Positions 35,159 through 46,937 are shown, counted from the first letter of the stretch. The stretch is DNA of 64,000 nt from Diplolepis rosae (GCA_030998225.1 JAPYXD010000755.1:992001-1056000); one strand, 5' to 3'. The notes: a model not told the origin generated them from the sequence alone. Numbers and translations: made by a program.

Positions 35159-35640
35159 CCATAAAAGTTTAAAAATGATATTTAAATCTACAAAAGACCG
35201 GTTAAAAAAAGAACAGCTCTCTAATATCGTGTATAGCATCCCATGTAAAGACAATAACTGTAAAGCTGTTTACATAGGGCAAACTAAACGTTTTCTAAAA
35301 AATCGAATAAACGAACATAAAAATAATATTAGAGAATGCCCTACTAAACAAAACGCGTTAACAAAACACACCATAGAAAAGGACCATTTTTTCGATTTCG
35401 ATGGCACCAAGATATTATCCATGGAATGTAATTACAAAAAGAGATTGCTGTTGGAAATGTGTCACATTGCAGGTACGAAAGAAGCCGTAAATCTCAGAAC
35501 AGATATTGAGAACCTTTCTAAGATTTACAACCCGATCATAAAAAAATAAGGTCTCTCGGTCTAGCTGTTCCACAACATCTAACCACATGGCGACACAGAA
35601 TGAGAAAGAAGTCACGTTCAAACAATGAAGAGGGCTCATT
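35159..35640 (+). pseudogene. Inverted partial copy of the PLE endonuclease
   Basis: The frame 35175-35549 encodes 124 residues that are identical to the C-terminal end of the minus-strand PLE protein, from MIFKSTKDRLKK to the stop. It holds the GIY-YIG core (VYIGQTKRFL) but no RT. The copy starts in the middle of the protein at the microhomology CCATAAAAG, and continues past the stop as a mirror of 33137-33405 with only a couple of differences. It is the inner end of the right palindrome arm. Confidence 0.9.
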
Positions 35641-35879
35641 AGGCTCATTGGGCTTATAGTCCTAATTTTTAAAAATATATATCAATTTCGAATGAAAGGT
35701 TTTATTAATTATATCAACCTTTAGTAAACTTTTTTATCAATTCATTTATTCCTGGCAATTTTCAATTAAATATTATATCTGACACCGTTTATATGAGGAA
35801 TAAATGATAATATATATAAATAAACAATATTATAAATAAATAATAATTATTATTATAAATAATTATAAATATTATGTAT

Positions 35880-38800
35880 AGGCCACTAAACGCTCGACTT
35901 ATACCTGTTAATATTTCTTTTAATATAAAATCAATTAACGTCTCATATATAAGATTGGTCAACGATAGTCCGTTGGGAATATTAAATTGCATGAACCAGC
36001 AGCGAAGCGTTCCATATATTACATACGCGAATACTTCTCGCGGAATATAATCTCCGAGATTTTTGAATTTCGCGCGGCGTATCGTTTTTAAAAAATGATG
36101 AATTCTTACAACGGGTTCTCAACGCTACATAAAATTTATACACGTGAGTTTACTTTTGGAAATAAATACGATTTTTATGTATATTTAACGTCTGATATAT
36201 GAGATTCGTCAGGATTAGTCCTATGTGAACATCAATTCACATAAACAAGCCTAGCGGACCCGTGTGAGAGAACGGTCATAGAATACTCTGACCGTTCTCT
36301 GACTGTTCTATGACCGTTCTATGACCTCGCATTATTACGGCTAAGATCGGTAAAAAAGACATTAAAATCTTTGTAATTATGATTCTGTGGCGAAATTTGG
36401 ATTAGACGGTGAAGCAATAAATACAATTATCTTATTTTTCAGCGATAAAAACTAGAAAAACATAATACCTGTCATTGAAGGCAGTGCAGTGGTTCACAAT
36501 TGACGGAACCTCTCCACCGTGAAGGTTTACTATTGGTGGGCACGTTCCGCGAATGGTGAACCACTGCACTGCCTTCAATGACAGGTACATGATGTATTCC
36601 TAGTTTTTATCGCTGAAAAATAAGATGATTGTATTTATTGCTTGACCTTCTAATCCAAATTTCGCCACAGAATCATAATTGCAAAGCTTTTAATGTCTTT
36701 TTTACCGTTCTTAGCCGTAATAATGCGAGGTCATAGAACGGTCATAGAACAGTCAGAGAACGGTCAGAGTATTCTATGACCGTTCTCTCACACGGGTCCG
36801 CTAGGGAAGCCGCGAAGCGTTCAATATATTACATACGCGAATATTTCTCGCGGAATATAATCTCTGAGAATTTTGAATTTCTCGCCCTGTGTCGTTTATC
36901 AAATGATGGATTCTCTAAACACGTTCTCAACGCTACATAAAATTTATACACGCGAGTTTACTTTCGGAAATAAATACGATTTTTAACTATATTTAACTTC
37001 TTACATATGAGATTCATCAAGATTGGTCCTATGTGAACATCAATTTGCATAAACAAGCCGCAAAGCATTCTATATATTAAATACGCGAATAATTTTCGCG
37101 GAATATAATCTCCGAGATTTTTGAGTTTCGCGCCCCGTGCCGTTTACCGAATGATGGATTCTTTCAACAGGTACTCAACGCTACATTAAAATTTTCACAC
37201 GCGAGTTTACTTTTGGGAAATAAATACGATTTTTATGTATATTTAACGTCTCATATATGAGATTCGTCAGGATTAGTCCTATGTGAACATATATTCGCAT
37301 AAACAAGCCGCGAAGCGTTCAATATACTACATACGCGAATATTTCTCGCGGAATATAATCTCTGAGAATTTTGAATTTCGCGCCCTGTGTCGTTTATCAA
37401 ATGATGGATTCTCTAAACACGTTCTCAACGCTACATAAAATTTATACACGCGAGTTTACTTTCGGAAATAAATACGATTTTTATCTATATTTAACGTCTT
37501 ACATATGAGATTCATCAGAATTGGTCCTATGTGAATATCAATTTGCATAGACAAGCTGCAAAGCCTTCTACATATTAAATACGCGAATACTTTTCGCGGA
37601 ATATAATCTCCGAGATTTTTGAGTTTCGCGCCCCGTGCCGTTTACCGAATGATGGATTCTTTCAACAGGTACTCAACGCTACATTAAAATTTTTACACGC
37701 GAGTTTACTTTTGGGAAATAAATACGATTTTTATGTATATTTAACGTCTCATATATGAGATTCGTCAAGGATTAGTCCTATGTGAACATATATTCGCATA
37801 AACAAGCCGCGAAGCGTTCAATATATTACATACGCGAATATTTCTCGCGGAATATAATCTCTGAGAATTTTGAATTTCGCGCCCCGTGTCGTTTATCAAA
37901 TGATGGATTCTTTCAACAGGTACTCAGCGCTTAATAACATTTATTCACGCGAGTTTACTTTCGGAAATAAATACGATTTTTAACTATATTTAACTTCTTA
38001 CATATGAGATTCATCAGGATTGGTCCTATGTGAACATCAATTTGCATAAACAAGCCGCAAAGCATTCTATATATTAAATACGCGAATAATTTTCGCGGAA
38101 TATAATCTCCGAGATTTTTGAGTTTCGCGCCCCGTGCCGTTTACCGAATGATGGATTCTTTCAACAGGTACTCAACGCTACATTAAAATTTTCACACGCG
38201 AGTTTACTTTTGGGAAATAAATACGATTTTTATGTATATTTAACGACTCATATATGAGATTCTATATATTAAAGCTTTCTATATATTAAATACGCGAATA
38301 CTTTTCGCGGAATATAATCTCCGAGATTTTTGAGTTTCGCGCCCCGTGTCGTTTATCAAATGATGGATTCTTTAAACACATTCTCAACGCTACATAAAAT
38401 TTATACACGCGAGTTTTACTTATGAAATAAATACGACTTTTATTAACAGTTAACGTATCTTATGTGAGATTGCTCAACGTTAGTTCGATGCGAATATTAA
38501 ATCGCATTAACAAGCCGCGAAGCGTTCAATATATTACATACGCGAATATTTCTCGCGGAATATAATCTCTGAGAATCTTGAATTTCGCGCCCCGTGTCGT
38601 TTATCAAATGATGGATTCTTTAAACACATTCTCAACGCTACATAAAATTTATACACGCGAGTTTTACTTATGAAATAAATACGACTTTTATTGACAGTTA
38701 ACGTATCTTATGTGAGATTGCTCAACGTTAGTTCGATGCGAATATTAAATCGCATTAACAAGCCGCGAAGCGTTCACTATATTACATACGCTAATACTTC

Positions 38801-38960
38801 TCGCTGATTTAAAGCAATTGAGAATTATTTTGATTCAACGCCGGTTTAAAATTATGAATACATTCTTTACTTAATTAACGCTACATAATAACGTACATAC
38901 GCGAGTGGTACCTTTAGAAGAAATGCGATTTTTATACGTATTCTTACCATCTTAAATATG
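35880..38960. repeat. Tandem ~245-bp units, right arm
   Basis: About ten units, reverse-complementary to those of the left arm and marked by AAGCCGCGAAGCGTTC or AAGCCGCAAAGCATTC (near 36000, 36812, 37056, 37306, 37553, 37805, 38055, 38510 and 38760). One unit near 38270 is shortened. The two types alternate. The array is interrupted by a MITE at 36250-36806. Confidence 0.88.
36250..36806. mobile_element. 557-bp foldback MITE, copy 1
   Basis: The element starts CCTAGCGGACCCGTGTGAGA and ends with its complement, and almost its entire length is one palindrome around position 36520. Subterminal AACGGTCATAG/AACGGTCAGAG words repeat several times in each arm. AAG (or AAGCC, depending on the exact ends) lies on both sides. 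It interrupts one tandem unit of the right palindrome arm and has no counterpart in the left arm, so it arrived after the palindrome formed. It has no coding capacity. Confidence 0.88.
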
Positions 38961-39327
38961 ATATTTTTGTTTTAATCCGAACATAAAATTTTTATAAGTA
39001 TAAAATTTTTATAAATATAAAATTTTTATGAATATAAGATTTTTATAAATATAAAATAATGCATTTTTAAATAAACTAACTGAATAAGACATAGCCCTTT
39101 TCATTGTTTTGCAACTCTCTTTCTAAGAATATGTTTTATAATCATCACATTTTATTTTATTCCAAAATTACTTCCTCCGAGGGTCTCTCTCAACATGTGG
39201 TCTGAAATCCTTCTTCCTCTCTCTCCGCTCTCCGAACACTTAAGCGTACTCGGGTCCCGAGTTTCCAGGACATAGACCGTGTATGGGGTTTGTTTATGCG
39301 TTTGTAACTTGACCCTCCACAACAAAT

Positions 39328-39991
39328 ATTGGTAATAATAATGATGATAATAATTATATTAAAATCTAACTAAAAAACTAACACCATATTTGAATTCAGC
39401 ACGTCAAGATTGTATTTACGAACAAGCGGTGATGGCAACAAGAAAAAGTTTCTTGTTTATTGTAACAAACCGGTTTTTTTGCTAAATAAGAGTTCAGTTA
39501 AAAAATTTAGACCTTAAAAAGGGCTACAAAATGGTGGGTTGTACGTTTATGTTCGTTATATCGTTTACTTGCAAAAAATAAAAACCATCTACATTTGTCA
39601 TTTATATAATATGTTATTATTGACCAATAATCAAGTTACTAATTTTTATACTTTCAAAAAATATATATGCCATTACTTTGTCAATTTAATTGACCAATCC
39701 GCTAATTAAAATGTTTTTCTATTTGCGTTACCCTTGCGTGCTAGTCACAAATATATTAATAGCGTCTCAAAAGAATTTGATTTAATGCCTGAAATTTACA
39801 ACTATTTTTTGTTATCTCTAATTTAACCATTAATTTATTTTTCCTAGGACTCATTGTAAAATACATGTAATTATTTTCATAAATATCATCCAAAAATTAT
39901 TGTATCAAGAAAAATTAAGAAAATTCTTAAAAATTGTTCGATATATCTATACGCAATTTGTGCTTTCTCTTCGTCTAAGAAATGAAATATA
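39328..39991. other. No gene seen; AT-rich intron DNA
   Basis: AT-rich sequence between the palindrome and the next transposon, with no recognisable feature. Confidence 0.5.
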
Positions 39992-41742
39992 CAGGGTGAG
40001 GAACATAAAGTGTTACGGAGCGATAGCACTCAAACTGTTGATCATATCCAAAAATGTTTCAGACAATAGTTTCAGTGTTTGAGAAGGCCGTCATACTGGA
40101 CCACCCTATTTTTTTATCGGCCGAGGCGCTGAAGCTACGTCAAGATCAACTCCACTTTTTTAAATGGAACCATGTATTTTTTTTTATGACATTATTACCG
40201 ATTTTAAGACGAATTTAGCGATCTACAACACAAGGTCATTCTAGTAACGCGAAGTATGGAAATAGTCGAAAAATCTAAACATATCGGAATAATCACTTTT
40301 AAAGGATCCACTAACCCTGGTTTGGGTCTACCTACAGAAGATCCTTCAAGTGGTGACCCTCGACTTTTAAGCACTTGTTAATTCGCTGATGAAAAGACCG
40401 TCTAACTTCAGCCAACATTCGTGGTGTAATTTCGGTACATGCTCAACGTATTCTTTCTTTCATGACGTCGGGCGTGGTAAGTGCTACCACCATTACGCGT
40501 TCTTTCATAAAACCCCATAAAAAGTAATCTGGTGTTGTTAGATCTGGCGAACGAGGTGGCCAAGCTACAGAGCCGCCTCGTCCTATCCACTTTTCGTCAA
40601 AAATCTCATTCATCACTTGTCTTGAACACAGAGCATAATGGGGTGGTGCACTGTCGTGTTGCAACCACATGTTCAGGCGAACATGCAAGGGCATGGCTTC
40701 CATTAATTGGTGCAGTACGTTTTGCAGAAAGTTTTCGTAAACTTGCCCAGTCAAGCAACCTTCAAAAAAATATGGAACAATCACGTGATCGCCAACAATG
40801 CCGCACCAACAATTAACGGACCATGGATGTTGAAATAGTACAGTTCTTTTTCATCGAAGATTCTCATTTGCCCAATAATGCATATTATGCCTACTCACAT
40901 TTCCCGTATATTCGAAGTAAGCTTCATCAGAAAAAAGCACATGACTCAAAAATGAGACATCTGTGCGCATTTTTCTAAGAATCCAATTACAGAAATTGTC
41001 GCGTTTTAAGAAATCATTGCCGTACAAATCCTGATGTAATGGCATACGATACGGATGGAACTTGTGTTGATGTAAGATTTTTAAAACAGATCGCTGACTA
41101 ATTCAACTCTTTTTTTCCATTTGCCTGCTGCTCGCATGTAGATTTAGTGCCGAAAAAGCTAAGATAGCAGCCGGATTATTTTCATTAACAATTGGTCGAC
41201 GTTTGACTCGTGTTTGCTTCACTGTACCGAAGCGACAGAAACAGTCAGCTAATCGCTTAAAAGCCATGTGCGATTTTTATTGCCTATCCGGATAACGTGC
41301 CGCATACAAATCTTGGGCGTTTTTGTAATGTTTACGGCATAACGTTACGGAATAACTGATATTTCAACAGAAAATGCTTACTTTCTGCCGATGTCATCAA
41401 TACCCTATCCATGTGTATTATCATGAGTATCGTAAGAAATGGAAAGAAATGAAAATGATTTTTCGACTATATTCATACTTTGCGTGACTAGAATGACCTT
41501 GTGTTGTAGATCGCTGAATTCGTCTTAAAATCGGTAATAATGTCATCGAAAAAAAATACATGGTTCCATTTAAAAAAGTGGAGTTGACCTTGACGTAGCC
41601 TCAGCGCCTCCGCCGATAAAAAAAATAGGGTGGTCCAGTATGACGGCCTTCTCGATCACTGAAACTTTTGTCTGAAATATTCTTGGATATGATCAATAGT
41701 TTGAGTGCTATCGCTCTGTAAAACTTTATGTGCCTCACCCTG
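39992..41742 (-). mobile_element. Tc1/mariner-superfamily element with ~290-bp TIRs
   Basis: The 1751-bp element begins CAGGGTGAGGAACATAAAGT and ends with the complement, flanked by TA (39990-39991 and 41743-41744). The inverted repeats extend about 290 bases inward with roughly one difference in fifteen. The interior encodes a DDE transposase remnant on the minus strand. A detached copy of the same end lies at 12870-13073. Confidence 0.9.
40443..41412 (-). pseudogene. DDE_3-type transposase, decayed
   Basis: From 41412 the frame begins MDRVLMTSAESKHFLLKYQ. Stops and shifts follow near 41340, 41270 and 41100, then come two longer open pieces, 41045-40851 and 40784-40443. The first has VLFSDEAYFEYTGNVSRHNM, holding the first catalytic Asp. 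The second has MWLQHDSAPPHYALCSRQVM with the second Asp and WPPRSPDLTTPDYFLWG with the third. This is the DDE_3/IS630 fold seen in many insect elements whose intact members often start with a DUF4817-like helix-turn-helix. A third frame break lies near 40800. The copy is inactive. Confidence 0.85.
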
Positions 41743-41744
41743 TA

Positions 41745-42316
41745 TATTAAAGAAATGGCGCAGGTGCCATGTCCCACAACTTTACAATCGCAAGTTATAA
41801 GACATATATAAGCATGACTATATGAACCTTGTTGTATTTAATCTTTCTCAAGACTATAAAAAGTGAAAGACCCAATTTTAAGTAGTTTAATCAACAATGA
41901 AGCTATAGATTGTAACTCATATGTGAAGGCGTACATTTTAAAAATTCTGTTCTACCACCTTTTTACCGTGAGGTCGGCATCCCTTCCAATTCCCAAAAAA
42001 TAAAAGGTAATTTAGGTCTAGAAAAATAATCAAGTGCCAGAGATCTTTCCGAAGATAGAATATTGGATTGAAATTAATATAAGGTTATTCAACCTACAAA
42101 ATAATCTCAGGAACTGAAGATCAAACGCATCCAAACTTAATGGATCACAATCAGGGAAATCTACTGCACTCTGCCGAGACTATTACAAAAATTAACTTTC
42201 AGTAACTGTAAACAATTAATAATACAGGTTTACACGGTTTTGGACCCGAAGAGCCAAAAGATGTTTTCAAGGTAATTTTAGGCGTGGATTACGAATCCGC
42301 AGTTCCATTTTTGCTA
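41745..42316. other. No gene seen
   Basis: AT-rich DNA without clear coding potential or repeat structure. Confidence 0.45.
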
Positions 42317-43377
42317 TTAGATCAGGTTTTTAAAATAAATGATTGAGTAATTTTTTGGGTCCATTTCACGCATAAGAGACCAACAATAATCCCTCATCCA
42401 AAAATTTTCGTAGTTTTTCACGATTCTCTGTGAATTTCTGTGTAGCCGCTCTTCTTCCTCGTTGCTAGTATCACCCAACTTGTCAGGGATAAAATACATA
42501 TGACAGTGAAGAGAATGGATCTTTAACGCCCATTTCACGGTAATTCCTTACAAAATCCGCGATAATTTGCCTGTAGTCGTCACTCTTTGTACTGAGAAAG
42601 TTTCGAACGACGCTTTGGAATGATGCCCGTACTATACTGTCCCTGTGACCGATAAACATCTGGTGAAGTTGTCATCGTTCATCAATTTTCTAATATCTGG
42701 TCCAAGAAGAACTACCTCTTTGATTTCCATGTAGAAAATTTTGGGAAACATGGATGGTTTCTTCATTCCATTGTGCAACAGAGCAGCTTTTAAACTGTAC
42801 TTTGAGTCATCGATGAAGAGAAGCCATTCATATTCATTGTATGGTTGTTTATTATCACACATACATTATTGCAATAACATATCTTGTTTGTTTTCGTGAA
42901 AATGGCAGAAATGCGTTATTCCTATTTTTTGCAGATAGTCACTTTCACTTCTCCGTCAAGAGATTTCCATTGCCGCAAGCGAGATGCTAGCAATTCTGCT
43001 TTTTGTTTGGATAAGTATAAGTCTCAAACTAAATCACTCAGTTCAGCTTGCGTGAATAAATGTTTTTTGCCTATCACAATTTCACTGCCACTGTTCATTA
43101 TACTTGCATTAGAACTTTCTACAGTGCATGCACTCATACCAGGAAAAACGGGCAATCAATCATCTTTGCGATGTGGAATTGGCTTCAATATCGATGAAAC
43201 TTCAGTATATTTCAAGCTTTTATAATTTTTGAAACAGACCACGTTCGTCAAGCAAAAGTAAGAATCATTGATGTAGTTTTGCGGCTCTCTCCAGTGCATT
43301 GGCGATAAAAATGGAAAATATATTTGGCCACCCATCAACCATTTGTAAATCTTGGTTCGACATGCGTTGCAAAACAA
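42317..43377 (-). pseudogene. Decayed member of an uncharacterised TE-associated family
   Basis: Four minus-strand pieces in consecutive order read as one protein. The first (43377-43156) has CNACRTKIYKWLMGG, WREPQNYINDSYFCLTNVV and LKPIPH. The second (about 43150-42890) has FTQAELSDLVLDL followed by KAELLASRLRQ. The third (42862-42632) has YEWLLFIDDSKYSLKAALLH and VVLLGPDIRKLMNDD. The fourth (42538-42317) has LKIHSLHCHMYFIPDKLGD and RDYCWSLMRE. From memory, proteins with this set of motifs recur as unnamed predicted proteins in many arthropods and cnidarians, in high copy, which suggests a transposon origin. I know no established function. Relative to those, a central segment after SLKAALLH is deleted. 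Confidence 0.55.
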
Positions 43378-44024
43378 TTTCGGTCTTGAATAATAATGAA
43401 TTGGAAATTGATATAAATATTTTTTCTCTGAAGTAGTCCGGCTATTGTATCGATCACGTTAAAAAATGGTAAAAATTAGTAACATATTTGTGGGCTGAGA
43501 AATGTGTCCTTTTACGAATTATGCCTTTCGTGCGGGCCCTTACCAGGTTAAAATTTTGATTATTCCTGTTTAATTTAAGCCGAGTAAGCCACGGGATCTT
43601 ATGGAAAGGTTTTTCATGGGTTCCAAAAATGGTTGATTTCAGTTTTAAAATAAGTTAAATATTGTCAGGAAAAGTTTTGATTTTATGACTGCCATTTTTG
43701 CAATCAACATTTTTTTTTGAAAATTATGGTTTATGCGCATTCTACATTCATGTTTAATAATTTTTTTTTGAATTTCATGTTTCAGATCATTTCCAAGGAC
43801 TCCAGAATGTCAGTCGACTTGGTCGGACCCTCCGCTTGCGGCCGCTATATCTATATATATACTCGTAGATAACCCTGCTTTTTTGTATTTTCTGGGAATG
43901 AAAATTACACTTAAGTAGTGAGTAAGAGGAAAGCATTGTACTTATAATTACACGCTTGTATAATAATGAGAATGTAAAAAGTAATTCAGTGTGAGAGAGC
44001 TAAACAAAAATGTTAAATGTTACC
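43378..44024. other. No gene seen
   Basis: AT-rich DNA; a GC-richer word with NotI-like GCGGCCGC at about 43838-43845 stands out. No coding potential. Confidence 0.4.
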
Positions 44025-45846
44025 TGTAGAAATATTAATTTTATAAATTACGTGAAGTTAAAAGAAAAATTAATATTTAATATGAGAAAATAATTAAAAC
44101 TTACAATAGTGAAGATTGGGAACACAATTGGGAAATCAAAGATTGTCATATACACATGAAATTTCTTGAAACTAGCATTTACCGACTTGAAAAAGATATT
44201 CTTGCGTGTCATCCCCAACATATTGTTTATAATTTCTTCCAGAACAATTTTAACAAATATATAAGTCGTTTTGATTCATTGTTTTTTAAAAGTGGAAACA
44301 AGTTCTTCACACTTTTGTCCACTCAGAAAAGAAATATTAGACATTCATTTGATGATGCATGGGTCAGCAACTTGACCAATATTGTAATCCCTGATTTTCT
44401 AAAACGTACACTTTCGTATAGTGATAAATACAATGCACCTTATTCGAGTAACAACAAGATTTCAGTAATTGAATTTATTAAAGAATTTGAGAGTAACATT
44501 TTAAAAAATGATAGCAATATAAGAAATAATCGATTTTACCAATGAAATAATAAGATTTTACAACAAAAAATCTAATTTACCTATTGAGGATAGATTGATT
44601 TTAAACGACTTTCATAATATAGATAAGTTTTTAAAAGCTAATCCTGATATTTTTGTCACTAAAGCGGATAGAGGTGGTTCGGTCGTCATTATGTTTAGAA
44701 GTGATTATAATGTTAGGATGAATGAAATTTCAACAGAAACTCTTTTTAAAAAAAACCACAGATAAATGTAATGATTTCTTAAAAAGATGGAAAAAATCTG
44801 GTTATATTAATGAAACAACTTATTTCTCTCTTTTAAATACTGAGTGAAATTTACCTCGAGCTTACGGATTGCCAAAGATACATAAAGCTAATTATCCCCT
44901 GAGGATTATTATGTCATCTATTGATGGTCCAACGTATCTTCTGGCTAAATTTATTTCCAATATTATGTCGAGTTCTTTCATTAAACGGTTCAGTTATGTA
45001 AAAGATAGTATTGATCTGAAAAATAAATTGTTAAAAATTGTCATCCCTTTTGATTACGTTTTGATTTCTCTTGAGGTTTCCTCGCTCTTCACAAATGATA
45101 CGCATGAACTCGCCACAGAAGGTCTGAAAAAACGTTTTCATCAAGTTGTTGTGAACACAAATATTCTTGATTTTTAATTCATTGCTTGCGTTACATTTCT
45201 TTTAAATTCTACGAATTTTACCTTTAATAACAAACTTTATGAGCAAGTTTATGGCACCACAATCGGTTCCCCTATCTTTTCCATTTTAGCTGACATTGTC
45301 ATGAGAGATTTAGAAACTGATTGCTTAAAAAAGATTGAATTTGTTATTCCTGTGTTTTTTCGTTATGTTGATGACATTCTTGCTTTGGTCCCAATGGACA
45401 AGATTGATTACATTATTAGTGTCTTTAATTCCTTCCATCCGAGATTAATGTTTATTCATGAAATGGAGAACAATAATCAGATCAGTTTTTTGGAAACAAC
45501 AATAATTAGATCGGACACTTCCTTCAAATGTGATTGGTTTATTAAACCAACCGCATCGGGACGATTTATTGACTTTGCTTCTTATCACCCCTTATCCCAT
45601 AAAATCGCTTCTATAATTTGTTTGATTGATAAAGCGTTTCACATTTCCGATAAGGAATTCCTAGGTATAAATATCAACAAAGTTCGCAATCTCTTTTTGG
45701 AAAACAATTACTCTTTGAATTTTATTAACATAAAGGGTTTCCCAATAAGGGTGATATGTTTTGAAATTGAAAAAAAACACTGAATATTCATTCGGAATTG
45801 ATCGAAATCTTTTTTATTATATTGGATATTCTATGCCATTTATGAT

Positions 45847-46937
45847 TTAAACAATATATCGGCCAAATGTCCCCCGAGACTTGAGCCAAAAATACGCCTC
45901 ATCAGAAAAGATGATTTTTTGATGAAAATTGGGATCATTTTCAATTGATTCCAGAGCCCAATCCGCGAACTCCCGACGCAAACGATGGTCATTAGGCTTC
46001 AGTTCTTGGGCCAGAATCATCTTATAGGGATGCAGGCCAAGATCCAATCGCAAAATACGCCAGGTACCCTAGCGGACCCGTGTGAGAGAACGGTCATAGA
46101 ATACTCTGACCGTTCTCTGACTGTTCTATGACCGTTCTATGACCTCGCATTATTACGGCTAAGAACGGTAAAAAAGACATTAAAAGCTTTGCAATTATGA
46201 TTCTGTGGCGAAATTTGGATTAGAAGGTGAAGCAATAAATACAGTTATCTTATTTTTCAGCGATAAAAACTAGAAAAACATAATACCTGTCATTGAAGGC
46301 AGTGCAGTGGTTCACAATTGGCGGAACGTCTCCACCGTGAAGGTTTGCTACTGGCGGAGACGTTCCGCAAATGGTGAACCACTGCACTGCCTTCAATGAC
46401 AGGTACATGATGTATTCCTAGTTTTTATCGCTGAAAAATAAGATAATTGTATTTATTGCTTCACCTTCTAATCCAAATTTCGTCACAGAATCATAATTGC
46501 AAAGCTTTTAATGTCTTTTTTACCGATATTAGCCGTAATAATGCGAGGTCATAGAACGGTCATAGAACAGTCAGAGAACGGTCAGAGTATTCTATGACCG
46601 TTCTCTCACACGGGTCCGCTAGGGTAGTCATCCTGGACAGGCCCAATTCCTGAGATCGGCGTGGCACGGACAATTCACGGTTTTCCTCGATACTGGCCTG
46701 TACGGCGGCTATATTCTGTGTAGAACCTGCGGTACGCATACGATTTTTAGGCTTAGTATCCAATAGAGTAAATTCACTCTCCAACTTATCGATTATTCGA
46801 CGAATTGAGAGCGCGGATGGAGCAGAATGACGACCATATTTTGCACGATATGCTCTTTGAACACCGACAAAACTTCTCGAATTTTGATAAAATAATTGGA
46901 CAATTTCCAAACGTTGTGGAAGCGTGAAACTACTCAT
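45847..46937 (-). pseudogene. DUF4817/DDE_3 transposase, deleted and interrupted
   Basis: From ATG (46935-46937) the protein starts MSSFTLPQRLEIVQLFYQNS, a DUF4817 helix-turn-helix, and continues through APSALSIRRIIDKLE and VPRRSQELGLSRMTT. The foldback MITE then interrupts it at a TA. Beyond the MITE the same protein continues with RLDLGLHPYKMILAQELKP and reaches the first catalytic Asp in KIIFSDEAYFWLKSRG. It ends at 45847 before the second and third catalytic residues, which are deleted. The coding sequence is otherwise clean on both sides of the MITE. Confidence 0.9.
46067..46624. mobile_element. 558-bp foldback MITE, copy 2
   Basis: Starts CCCTAGCGGACCCGTGTGAG and ends with its complement, with TA on both sides (46065-46066 and 46625-46626). 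The target TA is a single copy in the reconstructed host gene, so this is a genuine TA duplication. The sequence matches the copy at 36250-36806 almost throughout, and again nearly the whole element is one palindrome, with a small non-pairing centre near 46340. Confidence 0.92.

Larger units (their letters stand above)
25353..39327. repeat. 14-kb palindrome (foldback structure) centred on a PLE
   Basis: The left arm 25353-33797 and the right arm 35159-39327 are reverse complements once later insertions are removed: Gypsy 26735-31811 in the left arm and a MITE at 36250-36806 in the right. Net arm lengths are about 3.4 and 3.6 kb, the difference being about one ~245-bp tandem unit. From the outside in, each arm holds a 370-base non-repeated end starting TTTGTTGTGGAGGGTCAAG, a run of TTATAAAAATTT words, a long ~245-bp tandem array, and the 3' part of a Penelope-like element. 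The spacer is 33798-35158, the RT part of the PLE. No clear target duplication flanks the structure. Confidence 0.9.

Noticed and set aside
35600..35660. Third hammerhead motif near ATGAAGAGGGCTCATT by the PLE end
   Set aside because: The first box reads AATGAAGA rather than CTGAAGA and no GAAA box follows at a suitable distance.
33137..35825. Two independent PLE insertions facing each other
   Set aside because: The mirrored part continues into the tandem arrays and beyond with the same near-identity, so it is one palindrome and not two chance insertions.
25353..39327. CRISPR-like array because of the regular ~245-bp repeats
   Set aside because: Units are long, adjoining and diverged, without spacers; the organism is a eukaryote. 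They are satellite-like tandem repeats.
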